64,000 bases of DNA from Sipunculus nudus (GCA_026874595.1 CM049321.1:49583297-49647296); one strand, 5' to 3'; numbered from the stretch's first letter, positions 1-15,538 are shown. Notes: generated by a model not told the origin, from the letters alone. Translations and numbers: made by a program.

Positions 1-3000
1 ATTTCCTAACCTTACTTCAGACACACTCGAAAGTTCTGGACGGAAACTTCGTAACCCACTGTTCTTTATACATAATGGAAGAGGGGTCATGTGCTCAGTG
101 TCCTAATCCAACATAGTACAAAATAAATGGTCTTTTATGTTTTTTCTTTATTCGGACTGGCTGCCCTTCTTTGATCGTGGTGCCTTCCCATGAAAAAAAA
201 AAAATGATTAGGGTCAACAAGGAGCATTGTTGATATTCTACCATTGCTATTTTGTCATATATTCTAGGTAGGCTGGCAACGGTTTTCTGTTCAACCTGAT
301 CTGGTTAACCAATACCTATGTTGGGGCATCAGGTCAAACTTCGGCCCGATAATAAAAGTGTGACCCCTTAATACGCTTGCTGGTTTGTCGTTAGCTGTGC
401 CAGGAAGTGGTAAATAATAGTATACTATCGCTAAGTGAAACTAGAACTCCAGAGCGCATATCTTCGCCAGTTTAGGTATACAAATTCAGGCTTCATCCAG
501 CCTGGTTTCACAGTTCCACATTGATTTTTTAAAATTCATCCACCACATAAGGTGATAAAAGCTATAAGCAGAAATCACAACCGTTCTTTTGATTATCCTT
601 CTCAAACGTCCAACTGATTTCAATAAGAGCATTTGGTGATTTTGTATTACAAAAAAAACATATAGTGTCTTTCGTTTACAGGCTTTGTCTGAATGACGAT
701 GACTTTAATGAGGGGCAAAGTTCAGAGGAGCATCACTGTCGTTGCAGAAATGTTTCGCTTTCTGCATTATGCCGAGACTAGGACGTTTATTCCCTAAATC
801 CGATAATTGCACCTTGTGTATAGTATACCGAAATAATGCTCAACTTATTTTAATGACCAGTGGAAGGTTGGGCTATAGAGTAAAAAAATATAAGTTTTTA
901 CAGCGATTCGGTTTTTTTATGACATAATATGATATATTTTTATTCAGCCATTCGGTAAAAATTATACAGTGGTCCTTAATTGCCAACTGCCAATCCTTCC
1001 GTGAATGCCATCAACATTCCCATAGAACTTATACAAAAAACAATGTAGCCTGGCAACACACGTACACACACATAGGAACAGATCTTATAACCCGGAAGTA
1101 ACTCAATGAATATATGTCGAAATATTTCAATAAACAATTACCTACTACTATCAACTAACCTGCCATACGTTGCTAAATGACAGAATGAGAAAACGGTCTT
1201 GCTAACCGGGGTTTTGTTGGTTGCAAGGTCAAAATTGTCTTAGTCAGAGTGCCAGGATTAGAAAAATATCATAAGGAGAAAGCATGTGAAAGCCTTGAAA
1301 AACATTACATGTATGTAAAAGCAAGAGAACCTATTAATGTGAGCAAAGATATCATCTATAGGATTAAAAAAGGTATGTTCACAATGGATTTTTTCCCCAG
1401 GAAATGCATATTTTTTCTTTAATGGATTTTACGTTTGTAGCTGAATACCAATAAAACATGTTAATGTTCCGAATTTTATTATGATAAGGATGATTTATAT
1501 GATGTTATGAAAGAAGTACTGATAAGAATAAACTTATCCATCCTGATAAGAATAAACTTAACCATCCTGGGTGAATAAATCAAAACAATTTAAGCATGTT
1601 TTGTGCAATTAGTCCAGGGCATTCACGCTTTAACTGAAAACCCGTTTATAAGACATTGTACATAAAAAAAAAACATGTAAGAATGGCTTACCTCACCCAC
1701 CTCCGTAACGTCTATGCACCTTACTATCCAGGTTCTCAGCAATATTTAATTAGCTCTTTCCTTATAAGGGTAACCAAATTTTGCCAGGTTCATCAGAAAT
1801 ACTATAAGGCTCAGTGCATCTACTGCTTCATAATGGCTCAATAGGAAAACCCATTTATTAATTAAAGGTTTGAAATACATCGATTGTGATTCTTAACTTG
1901 GGCTGTATGTTAATCTCTTTGGATTACATTTCCTTTTGGCTGCTCTCCTCTTTGCGGCTCTTCTGCAAAGTCGTACAACACTGCCCTTACAGGTATTGTA
2001 ACCTTTTCTTGTATGTCTGATCAAGTATCAACTATTTATGATTTTGAAACCTTACCAAATGTTAAAAGCACACCAACTATTTTATCTTAATTTAATGCTC
2101 TATCTCCAAGGTTTTCAGATATTTGGTTTTTCTTAATAATATATTCATATGACTAAATTTGTTTTGTTATTGATGCGCAAGTAAGAAATATGGTATTTAC
2201 GTTGCATTGTTTTACCGATATGAATTGATTTATTGAAACATCTAAAGAATAGGTTCCATCTTGTTAAGATTGTTTATAAGTACATAATACGTGTATGTTG
2301 ATAATATTAAAGGCCATATGAATCATACTGCATTCACTATGAGGCACATTTTTATTATAGTCTGATTTTTACAGCTGCTGTTTTTTTATTGGCTTTGGTT
2401 ATAAACGTACAGACAATATTTGTTGAACAAATACGTTATGTTGGGGTAGTGTACAAACAAAACCACTACTACAATATAACAGATGGTTATTATTGTAATA
2501 AGAATTATGCAGGTTTCCCGTTAACATTTACACTCTTAGCTTTATAGCAACACTCCTTTACTGGAAGGATACATTCCGCATCAGTTCAAACTATGTACTT
2601 AGGACTATGTACCTCGGGCAACTGGCTTTTATCATCGATTTAGCCGGTCTGGCGCGAATGGCTATTTCCACAAATCAAGTCTTAAATTAAGACTTCAGCG
2701 GTAAAAAAAAAATGCCTGTTGCAGGAACATTTGGTAATATTCCTGCGATTTTATGTATGTCTGGATGAAGGCGGCCTTTAATGCGAATCATAAATCGAGT
2801 CTTATTTAAGCACTAACGACAACAAAACCTAATATAGAAGTATCCTCCAATTTATTTTCCAATATATTTTGCTTAACACAGTCTTTAAAAAAAAATAGCC
2901 TAACATTCCCATAAACTCCAGGAATCCAAAACAGGAACAGGGTCAATTGATATTGTGGGTTTCGTGGCATATCTCTGAATAAGATCTTGTTCAAACTTTG

Positions 3001-4786
3001 ACATTTTAAAGCTTTTAATTCATTAATCTCACCGAGAGAAGTTGACTGGCGGTTCTTAAACGCCTCGCGTGGCAACTCATTAAGCTCTTAAGCAGCTTGG
3101 CAGACACTACTCTTTTTTATGACTAAAACCACTGGAAATTGGTTAATACAACAACAATTGGGAAATATCTATTTCAACATATTTTCCTAAAAAGGCAAAG
3201 TTTAAGATATATACAAAGATGTTAATAACGTTCCCAATTATTGAAGGGTTCGCATTCATATTTCATGCATTCTTTTCCGACAATTTCTGTGTAAGTAAAG
3301 TTATTTCAGCGCTTAGCAAATATATATAAGCTTTTGGTTTGTAATGTAAATACATGATCATATGACCTTACCCTCCTAAACCATTGCTGTAAAGGATTTC
3401 CGTTTTATATTTCTAAATTCAACATGGAATCATTTAAGCAATAAATGATCCATGTCTGCTTTATGCAAAGTGAAACTATTATAAGAGAGGACCTAAAGGG
3501 ACCCTTTCTTTGAGGAAAATATTTATTAAAATAAATCTAGACTAAGCAAAATACCCGACGTTAAAACAACTACCAATAAAAACATAATTGCTTGAATGGC
3601 ATTCTCGGAATAAAATTGACAAGATCGTTTTAAAATATGTTAGATCAATAGGCGAAACATATTATATCGCAGTGTACTGAAATACGAATTATTTATATAA
3701 CCCGACCGATTTATAACTTCTTCTTCGAGATAAACCGATGTTTTGGGAAACATCTCCGAGTGACTACGAACATGTGATATGAAGATAAGTTATGGAGAGT
3801 AACGTGATAGTAACATGATCAGTATTCAGTTTCCTTCCTCATTTTGTTTTCCTTGACTGAACTGTTTGACAACAAATGCCAGGCAGCTGCAAATTCGCTA
3901 GATATTTGAAAGCAGATAAAATCCTTCATTGTTTACGTTTTATTAAATATTCACTAACATGCACTCGATATTCCATGGTGGATGTGCCCGGCTGAGGAAC
4001 AAATTAAGCAAAACACAACATTTTATTCTGGAATAAATCACGATCCACAGGTCAGTTTTTGATTGCTAAACAAGAAAAAGCATACATAAAGCGAACCCTC
4101 AGTAGAAGTAAACAAATAACGTCTTCAAACAATTTCACACTGTATCGCCAAATTTAAATCTCTATTCCTATCTTCCAGCTATTTTTTGGATAACCTTTAG
4201 TAGTTTTGTATGAGGTGTCGTTGGTGTTGGAGGTAGTCCGATGCTGATCAAATTTAATTTATTAAACATTTTCTATGGGAGATAATTATTAAATTGAGCA
4301 CATTATTAAAGCAATTTATTCTAACAATTTAACCAGTGCACAATAAATTCCAGTCTTACTGTGCTTTGATAGAAGTCAAACCTGAACTGTGTTTATGCAA
4401 ATAATTGATAGAAATCTTTTTGTTTGTCCGGTTCTCTCAACAGGGATACCGCTGAGAATATAAGGATTTATCAGCAAAAACCGCATATACCCATGTTGTT
4501 TATCAGAAGGAGAAAACATTTTATCACGTAAATTCCGTACACCCTATAAATGCCTCACGTCTACTATTTGCTTGATTTCTTAAATAGAATAATTTTCTTT
4601 TCGTTGCTGTCTTTTTATCGGAGGGAGTTCATATAGATTCCTAGCAATTGTGATATTTATAACATAATCAATAGTCCCTGCGAAAATCACAGGATAAAAT
4701 ATGCGACATTCAATCCCTACCAGCTCATTACAAAACTATTTATCATATAAAACCGTGGATGATCCACGGATGTATCTTTTAATAAT
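1..4786. other. AT-rich stretch, no gene recognised
   Basis: No convincing exon, RNA gene or transposon is visible. Open frames are short and of low-complexity composition. The only clear local structure is a 25-bp direct duplication (CTGATAAGAATAAACTTA units) near 1519-1568. A minus-strand frame at 2806-3075 (89 codons) includes a short leucine-rich-repeat-like run followed by a GTGAGA donor-like site, but it is too weak to call. Confidence 0.5.
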
Positions 4787-5165
4787 AATAAGAAGAAGAA
4801 GAAGAAGAAGAAGATTAATAAGAGTACAGAAACATACATTTCCATCGTTGTATGACTGACTGAAAGTGAAGTCGACGCTCAAGTCTGTCGTGGGTCTCTA
4901 GCAAATCCGGCACTCACTGGCTCCCCCAACAACGACAAAGTCTGACAGACTGAGTCGGTTTTACAGTTTGATATTTAAGGCGACAGCAGAAACCACGGAT
5001 AGAGTTGACGATGAAAAAAGCCGGAGAACCCCGAGACTTCCTGACTTTGGAAGTGGCCACCACAACCCAGTCACATGTCAGCATCTGGGATCGAACCGGT
5101 GTCGCCAGCGGAGAAGGCCAGGCGTTTTATCGCTCCGCTGTCCAGGCCTCTCCCATTGTAGTATG
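4787..5165 (-). mobile_element. tRNA-derived SINE, minus strand, with (AAG)n tail
   Basis: Read on the minus strand, the unit begins near 5165 with a tRNA-like head: an A-box-like segment (TGGACAGCGGAGCG, about 5132-5145) and a B box (GGTTCGATCCC, 5087-5097). A tRNA-unrelated body of about 250 bp follows and ends in a GAA/CTT trinucleotide tract at 4787-4813, the usual simple-repeat tail of a SINE. The box spacing fits a Pol III tRNA promoter. There is no coding capacity; mobilisation would depend on a partner LINE not seen here. The two plus-strand frames across it (4968-5228 and 5005-5208) are incidental. Exact ends and target-site duplication were not resolved. Confidence 0.65.
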
Positions 5166-8100
5166 GTTCTGTATAAATACATTGAAATCCTTAGAAACAA
5201 TATTTTGATAATTTACCTATTGTGCTAATTTATGCGGTGATCTCAACAATCGATTGATGCCTATTTCATTTAATCAACTTCATATCTAGTGTACGAGGTC
5301 TAACATATAATTGGAAATTCTAAAGGTTTGTTCGTGAGAGATGCTTTTCACCTATTATTGCCTGTCAAAACAAGCCGGTCTTCAAATATTTAATTATTAT
5401 GGTTTTTAATTCCTAACAAATAACACAACTGATCTTGTATGTTTATTTTTTGGATTTAACTGTAAATCAGGTAGTCTTTATTATATACATATTTAAATAA
5501 TATGTTGTAATATATGTGTTAGTCATGAACTTGTTATATCAATTGACTTTTATATTATGATTTTATAATGAAATACCTACTGAAAGAAACGTTTATAAAA
5601 TCTCAAATGACATGTTAATATCCTTCTCTGTTTGATTTTCAGGATCACAACAAAACATTTGATAAATTTGAACCCCAAAAATATATCAAACTGCTCAGTC
5701 CAGCTTTAAGACTGACATCTAAATGACTGGACAAATAATATGCCTTCTCTAGGAATCCTGGATCTGGAAATAAACTACTTTGAACGTATCTGGTAAATGT
5801 TATTTTGATTTACACCTGGCATCACCTAATACATAACCAGTCGGAATGCAAAACCTTCCCATTTGACGAATACCAGCCAGAATGCTTTACAAAACAAATC
5901 CTTAAGCGATTAAATTTACTAATGCATGTTCCATTTTCAATATTATTTTTTCCGAGAGGATATAAGAAAGTTTCCTTATTACATTTCACATCTTCACAAT
6001 TCAAGATATTAAGTAATAAAAACATAAGTGTTATTCTTGTCTTTTTTATAGAACTCGTAGATGGTATATCAAAGGAGCAACATCTTAACAGACTGGTCTT
6101 TATGACCAGTAGCCTCGGAATGCTCGGCTAAAATTACATTCATTGCGACAGTGCGACAGCACTATCAAAGAAGGGCCATCAATAAATATATAAACACGTT
6201 TACTCTTTTACAAATTGTGGTGTTGTTCTATTTTAGTCACATGCGAGGCTACGTGGTCCTATTGCCAATCTTTAATCATGAAAAAAAAGTCTGATAATCA
6301 TATATTTCATGAGTATTCCTTATATTTTTAAGTTAAACGTTTCCCCTGACAGCATACTCATAAAAAATAAAATAAAAACAGTCAAAATGACTCATAAAAA
6401 TGCCTAATCTTTCAAAAAGCCAAATACAAATACATATGTGATCCAAAGAAAAGCACAATATTGAATTATTGATGCACAAATACGTTTCCGGAAATAAGAA
6501 AGTCAAGAATAGTGAGTTGTATACTACATGATCGGGTAAACAATTATATAACATTAAATAAAGGAAAGGATTACTAACTTATAGTTTAACATATCCCAAA
6601 TGTTTCTTAACTTTTCTTAATAACTAATTTTGGGGTTACGTTTACTACTTTAACGAAAGTGAATGAATGGAAGGCCTAAACTAATTTATTCAATAGTGAA
6701 ATGTAATACAATTGTTCCCTTCCTACTTAGTTATATGTTGCTTAGTTTAATACGTGTTGTGCAAGTTCTGGCCTTGACAACCAGTCGCTTAAGAATTTTA
6801 GCAGGTAATATATGATCAAGCCCATGATCACCAAAAATGTAGAGTGGACCTATACTCTTTTACCTTTGGTGCATCAATACCTTAGTCGGTGAAGGCTCTC
6901 TGTCAGATGAACATATTTCCTTAGTTGTGAGACAGATTATTTTCTTTTCTTTCAATTGACATTGACTGTCTAATTAAGCGGAAATGATCCTTATCCGTTT
7001 TCCTAGACATCCTAGAATATAGTACTTTACATAAGCAATGTAACATACTGATACGTCAATATATGCAAGTTTTTCGACGCTATTTGCAGTAACAGTAATT
7101 TATTATAATCATTAGTTAAGCAAGTAGAACACTAACTCATAATAAAGCTATAACTATTATAACCTAATGATTAGCTATAATGCCGGTCTATCATCATATT
7201 TGCCTTCGATGGTCCTACCGCTAGTTAGTCATAGCTCGATAATAGAGAAATTCGTCAATTGTCCAGCAAATCCTAAGATGGATAGGTAAAGTAAAATAGG
7301 TCCTTCAATTAAGGGTTAGGTAATGGAATCTTAGAAGGATAGTGCTAATACAGACAGGAGACTCTTTTTATGATGTTCAGATGACGTCAAAAGCACATTG
7401 AATACATATTATTTTAGGAAGGGAGTTTAACAAAAAATCCTTGATAATTTGATGCAAAAAAGAGCTCGTAGATCTCTTTATATTGCGTTATTAGAGTTGA
7501 TTATACATAAACTTAGTAGGAACAAGAGTAATAATAAAAATTACAGATTATGCTTTGTGAAGAAACAAGACGAATTAAAGCAAACTCCACGGACAAAACA
7601 AACCCAAGCAGTTCTGCCGTGAGAGTTATAAATAAAAAAAAAAATCCTTTCCGCTTTAATAATTCAACTATCACTTTTCGAATAAAACAGAACCATGTCC
7701 AACCCGCCCTGCCGATCAAGTTCATTATTGTGTTAACTGCTAGCATCTGACGATATTTGTACGTGTTGGCCCTCTGATTTCTAATGCAGTGTATTTTCGG
7801 CATATGTAAGTCCCGATGATGTGGCGTTGATGGATCTCCCGATACATCCATATCCATCATTTGTTTTCCACTAAATGGTTGTGTAAAACAAACTCCGAAG
7901 ATTTGATAAAGTATCAATATTCCTTAGTAGTTCTGACGGGTGATAGTTGTTTACATTGTATATTATGTCCGTTATCCAAGCTTTTTTAATAGGGAAATGT
8001 ATTCAAGCGTGTATTAATAACCAAGAAGCAACAAAACTTCATAAATATATGAAAAATTCATACTTATCTCAAAACAAAAAAAAAAAACAACCCCACAATA

Positions 8101-11100
8101 AAATACCCGGTCGACGTACTTCCGATGGGGACTTATTTACTTTTTGGTGGGGAAGGCTTTCTATTTCTCAGATATTTAAAAAAAGTTTTTAATACTTGTA
8201 TGTACAAGCATATATTTTCCCTAATTAAATGTTGTGTAGACAAAAAGGATGGATGTCCTTGGTTTGATTCCAGCCAGAGCAAAAAGGCAAAATCCGTAAA
8301 TTAATTCATGTTTGTAATATATTTGCAACAAGACAAATAATTCACTTGAGAATGCATGATAATATAATCAGAGGAACTGTTTTTAAGACCAATAGTGAGG
8401 GAAAGTCAATGACCCGTATTAGACGCTCACAGGTAAATGGCTTTTGAGGCATTCATTTGATAAGAGCTGAATGTAACTTTAAGACTTAACATGAGGGTAA
8501 AATATTTTACAAGAGCAGCTATTCTCAGAATTGATTGCTTCTTGTAAAATACCGCTTCATTTTAAGCCTTCCTTATGAAATTATATAAGCAATCCTGTAG
8601 TTGCTGGTCATTTGCTATTTGAGATTATTCAAATTTGCGTATTTTAATCATAGGGTGATCTAGAGTCCAAAAGAAGAAGGAAAAAAGAACGGTGAAGACA
8701 CGTACTTTCTGGAAAACTTTAAATGCGCAAAGGAAATTCCTCTAGTAGCTAGTAAACATGTCTACCTGCACGAAGAGACGGTAACGGTTAAGAAGATAGT
8801 AATATAACTTATATCATGGAGAGGGTTAGGTTGTGTATATCTCGATATTACTGATGCTTACATGAAAAAAGAAAAATTAACATATAACATAGAAGAAAAG
8901 CACAAACTTGGACTAGGGGTATCATGATTGGAACTTATACTTAAATGAAAAAAAAACTAACAGGAATGAAGTAGAAAAACACTCAGATAACGCAGACCTT
9001 CGCAAAGGCAGTCATTACTCTCATATGGAACTGTCAGAAAAGCAGCATTTTTCCTTTAAAATATTCCTGGATTAAGAATTTTATCCGTATCAAAATTAAA
9101 GAATTTTCCGTTGATCATTGGCAAGCTACGCTGAAGACTTCATCAAAATCCGTCAATAACTGTTTAACTAATGTTGCTAACAGACAAACAAACAAATCAA
9201 CGCCCCCAAAAACATAACTCATGCCGCTAAGTGGAGGTAATTAACAGGCAAAGTCGTGAATACATGCATTTGAAGACAAAAGTTAAGATTTCTTATGCGC
9301 TGAATGTGGGATGCGGAATGCTTATCAAATTGTAACACACTTTGAGAAATAAAAAAGTTGCGATTCATCATGCGCGGATCCGGCATGCGGAAAGCGTATT
9401 CGCCAAAAAGGAACGGTACATGTGTTTCTTTCAAATTTCCGGATGGTATCTGGGGGCAACACATAGGAAAAATGCATTCGCCTCGAAGGTTCATATTAAA
9501 TCCCTAGCCCCTAAGCATATTCTCCGCATCCCGTACATAGATAATCTTACACGTTACTACTGAAGAAACTGACTTAAATGAGCCGTCGAAGCCCAGGCAA
9601 AACTTTGAAATGTCCGTTCACTAATTTTTATGTATGGGTTATAGAGTATATTTTATGAGTGGGTGTATCAAATGTCATGAACATTGTCAAATGCTGCATT
9701 TTTGCATATCACTGTCTCGTTACAAAACAAGATTTGATTTTATTTACCATATTATTTGTAAGATGATGTTAAGATAACAGTTCAATGAATATGGTAAGGA
9801 CTGTATATACTGAGCAAGAAAATATAAAATTTTATTTCACAGGTGTCACTCATCCAACAGAGGTGACGTTGATTAATGAGATTTCCATGTACAGGTAAAC
9901 AGTATACTCCAACAGACATATCTTGGACTTGCCAAAGACTGGATTTTGGGCCCCAATTCCCGTTGATGTGGGGGTAAGGGTAGCTTAAGTCATTTACTTT
10001 CTAATTACAACAGGGCCCAGAACTGTAAAACAACCAACAGCAATCGTTGCCCTCATGCAGTACGTTCATCTGCCGACACCTTTCAGAGGAACAGCACGTA
10101 CACGTGGAGTTACGTCATTGTCCACTATGACGTCACGACTCACATTCAAATGCCATATCGTCACCTACTAAATCCCGGTGAAGAAACATACAATTTAGAC
10201 CCACCATGAAAGATCAGAGCGCTTTCCGGGGTAATGTGTGCATGTATCGCCCAAAAAAAATCTAATCAATTTGGCCTTGTTTCATTGCTGAACTATCATG
10301 AAACTTTTATTAAACCTCATTGAGCACTTTTTGTGCCATCGTGCTAACAGGCAAACAGATAAACAGACAAACATACGATGCCAGAAGCATAAGGAAATTA
10401 TACAGAGGAAAGCCCAGGTTGTTGGAGATCAACATGTATATAAAAAAAAAACTAAATTGAGCATTTTGAAGATTGTAATGGTTGTACTTCATTATGGCCA
10501 AGAAACACGAATAATGACATATAATTATATAACATTAATGGTGAGGAGTAAGAATGAGAGAAATGCTCCCTGGTGCGAGGGGGACAACTAGGTAGGAGAC
10601 TGGTGAAATAGGTATACAAAGGAATATGTCTTCCTGTAACCTATCTGTCTGCAAGAGAGTATGTATTTTTATTTTGAATATTAAAATGTTTTCTAAGGAA
10701 TGTGAGGAAAATAAGAAAGTGACATTTTGAGCTGGATAAGGTTACCTTACATAAAATGGTGATCACGTCAAAAATACTTATTAACGACCTGAGAGGATTT
10801 TCAGACAAGGATACCCACTTTTGAGGCTTTTAAAATTGTACTTTATGTTACTTCAATCTCATTCCACAGACATATTGGTTTTACAGAGCGTGTTTATTTC
10901 TTTACCCCTAGCAGCGATAGAAGTATGTGCGACGAGATAATCCGGGTTTTTTCTTCGAAACACGAACGGTCAATGAGATACTAAGAAAATGCAAACCATA
11001 ATGGTTTTATTTTGCCAGGAGAGGTGATCACCTCCAGTTAGGATTTTCAAGCGTTTATGTCATGTCATTTATATAAGCATTGCTATATTATAATAGCATA

Positions 11101-11978
11101 CCAAGGAAAAATAGAATTTACTTAAGTAATTTTTGTCTTGTACTTGTCTGTTCTTCTATCAAGTCTTTTTCTTAAAAGAAAACAAAATTTCGTAATATAA
11201 AAAAGTTATCAATATTGTTTTATTTAAATTTTCATTTCGATACAATAAAAAAAGTAACCCTTTCGAATAATGACTGTAAAACACGTGTACAATTTTAAGT
11301 ACGATCTCCCATGTTGTAAAATAGATAGAAAAATCATGATTTTTGCAGACAATCATTTTAACATGGTTTTGTAAAATATGCACAGAGCGTACAATATACT
11401 GCTGTTGAGTCAACCAGTCATGATCCCGATTAACTGTAAGTCAGCGGGTGGTATTAGAATACACAGAGACCAATTAACTATAACATATCTCCTGTCGTTA
11501 ATGGCCCAGCTGCCTGCAGTTGATTGCTTCATTATATTCTAAGTTTGCATGTCGTGACTTTAAAGATTCTGTGAACATGTTTAGTACAATATGTTTTTCT
11601 TTTTCAAAATGTTTATTCTCTTAACTTTCAAAGGTTTGGTATGGAATTACATGATCGAGATCTGTTATGTCTTTCATTTAACCTTCTGTCACTCAAGCCA
11701 GAAATTGCGAACGTGAGAAAAATAAAAACAAGCATGTGAATCCAGCTTTCCTGACAAGAACTTGTATAGGGAATAGGTTCCAAAATGAAAACTTTCTTGT
11801 TGTTACAAGATATAACGAGAGTAAAGTTGCCATACAATTTCTAAAGTTTTATTTCATAAATGACTATAGGAAAGGCCATTAAGATCGATTGACCTTCCAC
11901 GATAAATGTTCAACTGAAACCCTTAAGTGAATGAGTAGCGAAAACAACAGTCAAAAAAGGAGCCATGCAGTTGTCTTG

Positions 11979-11982
<4 letters not shown>
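5166..11982. other. AT-rich stretch, no gene recognised
   Basis: No recognised coding exon or transposon. The longest open frame is 134 codons on the minus strand (7513-7917); it lacks known motifs and ends in low-complexity sequence. Overlapping frames on both strands at 9219-9563 sit in a patch rich in GCATGCGG-like words and look incidental. The stretch ends in a long homopolymer A tract. Confidence 0.45.

Positions 11983-12013
<31 letters not shown>
11983..12013. repeat. Poly(A) tract, about 31 bp
   Basis: An uninterrupted run of about 31 A. It could be the tail of an old retroposed sequence on the plus strand, but no parent transcript is recognised upstream and no target-site duplication was found, so it is recorded only as a homopolymer. 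Confidence 0.9.
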
Positions 12014-12015
<2 letters not shown>

Positions 12016-15000
12016 AAGTGGTCTAAGTTTCGGCGCCGTTTACACATTTTATTAAAATAGAATATCAGTCCAATTGCCAGTGTGATTTCATTACTAAAAA
12101 CAGTGAGCCTGGTGGGTTGACGTGGATTTCAGGGACACGTTTCTGTCGCCAGATTGGATTATTTGTTGGTTGGTAAAATCGCATTACACATTTGTTTTGC
12201 TTGATCGTGTCTTTGTGTCTGGATCTTTATTACGTAAGGGGGTTTAGGGTTTAGGTTACCAATTTTAAGTATAAATATTCCCTTATTTCTTGCATAAAGA
12301 CAAAAATTTAAAACATGTACAGAAAAAACTGCTTAATGTATTAAAAAAATCAGAATCATTTTATATATCTTTGTTATATAAATGTAATATATGATATACA
12401 TCACCATTATCAACTTATCCAGAGAAAAGATATAAAATATACGTTCCTGATACTTTCTGATACATTCCTGATTATATGTTACACAATCAATTAAAAATAT
12501 AGAATATTTTCGGGCAGAACTTCATAGAAAAGGTTCATTCTCAGACCTAGCTAGGAAGAAAATGCAGAACATTTGGAGGATATGAATATGTCTAAGCACT
12601 TAAAGACAAAATAATGAAAAAATAGACAGGTAAATCACACGAAAGATAACGCCTAACACCTAAGAGTGGGCTTTTGATCTATGCGTAAATAACAGTTCAT
12701 TGTTTACTTCTTATGCTTAAAGCCTAGTAAATTTATTCAAATAAAGACTGATATATTGTTGCTATCTGGAGAGTTGAGAACTCTTTCATTGAAAACAATT
12801 AGCGAGAGGACCGACGTTAAAAATAAAAGCGTTTGGGATGTGTGTTAAAAACAAAATAAGAGAGACCAATTGGTGAGCCTGAAAAACAAATTTCAACAAA
12901 ACAGGTACAAACATATGAAACACAAACAAACAAAATCCAGTAGCTTTGCAAGCGTAACTTTACAAACAGTGCACACTTTAAAGATACTTAAGGTGGGATT
13001 AGGGTTGGTGTAAGGGTTAACCTTAATATAGCAATAGCCATATCCCAAATACATTTTATCCAATATTATCTTACAACTTAAAATAAATTAATATGATGTC
13101 ATACACAATGACCGTAAAGTTTTGACGTGAATCATAATATTGTCAATAAGCAAGAGAGCCTTGTAGAGCGTTATTTTAATGAAGGAATAGCATTTGATGC
13201 AGTGAAACCTGCTTTACTACGGGAGATATCGTTTTAGGTTTTATAGCATTCTCCACCAAGGTACATTCCAATAGATTCAAGTTATACTCATCAATCAGTT
13301 TAATATATGTACATTCGCAGTGCTTAAATTGAAAGAAAACTAAAGCTTTCAACCATACTAAACAATGTGCTTGTTTATGTTGGGTAAATAAAAACTTGAT
13401 CTATTAAATGCTTTATAATACGATATACGTATTGTCTGTTTCAGGCAGCTTCGGCAAGAGAAATAACACGTTTGGCGAACGATGCTGTTGGATAGAATGG
13501 GTTGGAAATGAAAATTCTTAGTTGAACAAACACGAATATTTTTAAAAACTGCACGTAGGACTGAAAAGATATTCTTTATCAATCGAGACATAAGATAGAC
13601 ATATCGTTGTATTATAGTATCGGGGAAAGTGTTAATTGCGGTCTAATAGTATGCTCTTTGAGATAAATTTTGTTACCTTATGTGTAAACGTGTACACAGA
13701 CATTTTGCCTACCTAAAGTGTTTACATTAGCTGGCTACTCTTTGATGAGGTGTTGAATATTTTGGATAGTCCGCTGATTAAACGAAACTTTATCAGTTGA
13801 TAATTTTCATATTTATGAACAACCTTCACTTTTTTTCGGGTCAACGTTTTTCCCCGATTTGTTAAATGTGTATATACAGATATGAACAAATGCTCGTAAA
13901 ACTGGTGAATCATTGTAAGGAAAATATAGAACATCAGCATAAGTATGTACAATACAATCTTTATCTTTATTACATATGATTCCTGTCTATATACGGAGAT
14001 TGAAATTATAGTTTATGTTACTAATAATTGTGTTTTACTGCTTCTGCTAACAGTTAAGCTTTTATTAAAATTACGTACAGACAAGGGTGGTTTTAGTTTA
14101 CTCTAAGATCTCAGGAAAACACGTCGCTTTAAATATACCGAATGTCAGAAAATGCCTTTCAATCAATCGGACTATCGGTTTATATCGCCATTTATTCACT
14201 GAATTGACATTCGGGCATTATCTCTTCCATATATGCACTTCTTCCCGTGAGGAAAATATTAGTGTATACAATTATTAGTAAAAGAAAGAAGCACGTTTCA
14301 TATTCAAAAAAACTTCAAGCAAATACCCTTTATGGCGTGTGACTGCAGGTCGATAACCGACGGGAGCAATTTGTTTTATGTATGAATCTTTAGTATTGCG
14401 GTCATCTAAGTAAGACAATTTTACTGCCGAGATAATGAGAAAAACCCTCCAGTAAGGTAAAATAAATATGAACCTGAAAAGAAGCGAACATTTGTTAAGT
14501 TGGAAACATAATTTGAGGTTAATCGCTATGATATATAGATGTTCATGGCACGATGAAGCGTCTATTTTCTGCCCGATAACTAACATATTCATTTTAATAA
14601 AAAGTTATCCTGTATCAGAATCATTCTAATTATATGATCTCGATTAAACTGAAAGGAGGAGTAATTGGGGTAATTTCCTATCCTAATAAGCAGTATACGG
14701 ATATCGTAACAAGAAAAGAGTTTGCTTTAAGGCACGGATGTAATATATTTGTTATTTAATGCAAAATTATAAAACAAGAGGTACGGCTCCACAACAGCAA
14801 AGTATCGTTTCAAAGTTTAACATAAATAATTTTACAGAGCACCATAAATCGAATAGATGTTAAATGAATCACTTCCTTATTATACAATCCTCATTGAATT
14901 GATAGATAGCATTGATTTCCTTGTATACTTATTATTTTAATAGGTTTTATCTGAATAAAATGCATTTCACGAAAATATATCACATATTGCTTGAGAAAAA

Positions 15001-15200
15001 ATTAGCGTAAACATTTGCAATTTTAAGACCTTTTCCATTTTAATTTGTATTCCCTTTTCCTTGATGTCTCAACAAATATTTTTCTACACTTTTTTATATC
15101 ATCATCGACATCTGTTTTTCCAAGTATTGTAACAGTAAAACTATAACAACATTTTGAAGCAGAAAACGTTACACTACTATAAATTTTTTTTTTTCAATGA
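12014..15200. other. AT-rich stretch, no gene recognised
   Basis: Nothing with domain content is visible. Open frames of up to 105 codons (14275-14592, minus) have no motif or splice context. A short TTTAGGG-like doublet near 12241 is noted and not treated as telomeric. Confidence 0.45.
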
Positions 15201-15205
15201 TTGAC

Positions 15206-15538
15206 CATTTCCATCTATAAACAATGAAGAAGCATGTCTATTCATACATCTATATATATATATTTGCAGCACACTATATTAGGCCATTATTTCTCGCTGC
15301 TGCATGCAAAGTCGCCGTGCCGACACATGTAGTGGGTGAGACTATGACGTCACAACCGTGACGTCATTTCGCTGGTTCCTATAAAGGTGTGCAAATACAC
15401 AGAGCTGAAGGGAATCTGGTGTAGCCAAGTGGTAAGGCCACCGACAGGAAATCGAATCGTGGTTCGATCCCAGCTGTCGGGGAACCGACTTTCTGTGGTA
15501 TATAATTTCCATCTATATACAATGAACCAGCGTGGCTA

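Noticed and set aside
3022-3082. Minus-strand LRR-like peptide (LNELPREAFKN) followed by a GTGAGA donor
   Set aside because: Only about 17 codons, no good acceptor with matching phase, no neighbouring LRR exons. Probably chance.
7513-7917. 134-codon minus-strand open frame
   Set aside because: Long for the composition but without motif, signal peptide or splice sites; it ends in low-complexity Tyr/Ser/Cys.
12238-12262. Telomere-like TTTAGGG doublet
   Set aside because: Two imperfect units only, with no array; metazoan telomeres use TTAGGG in longer runs.
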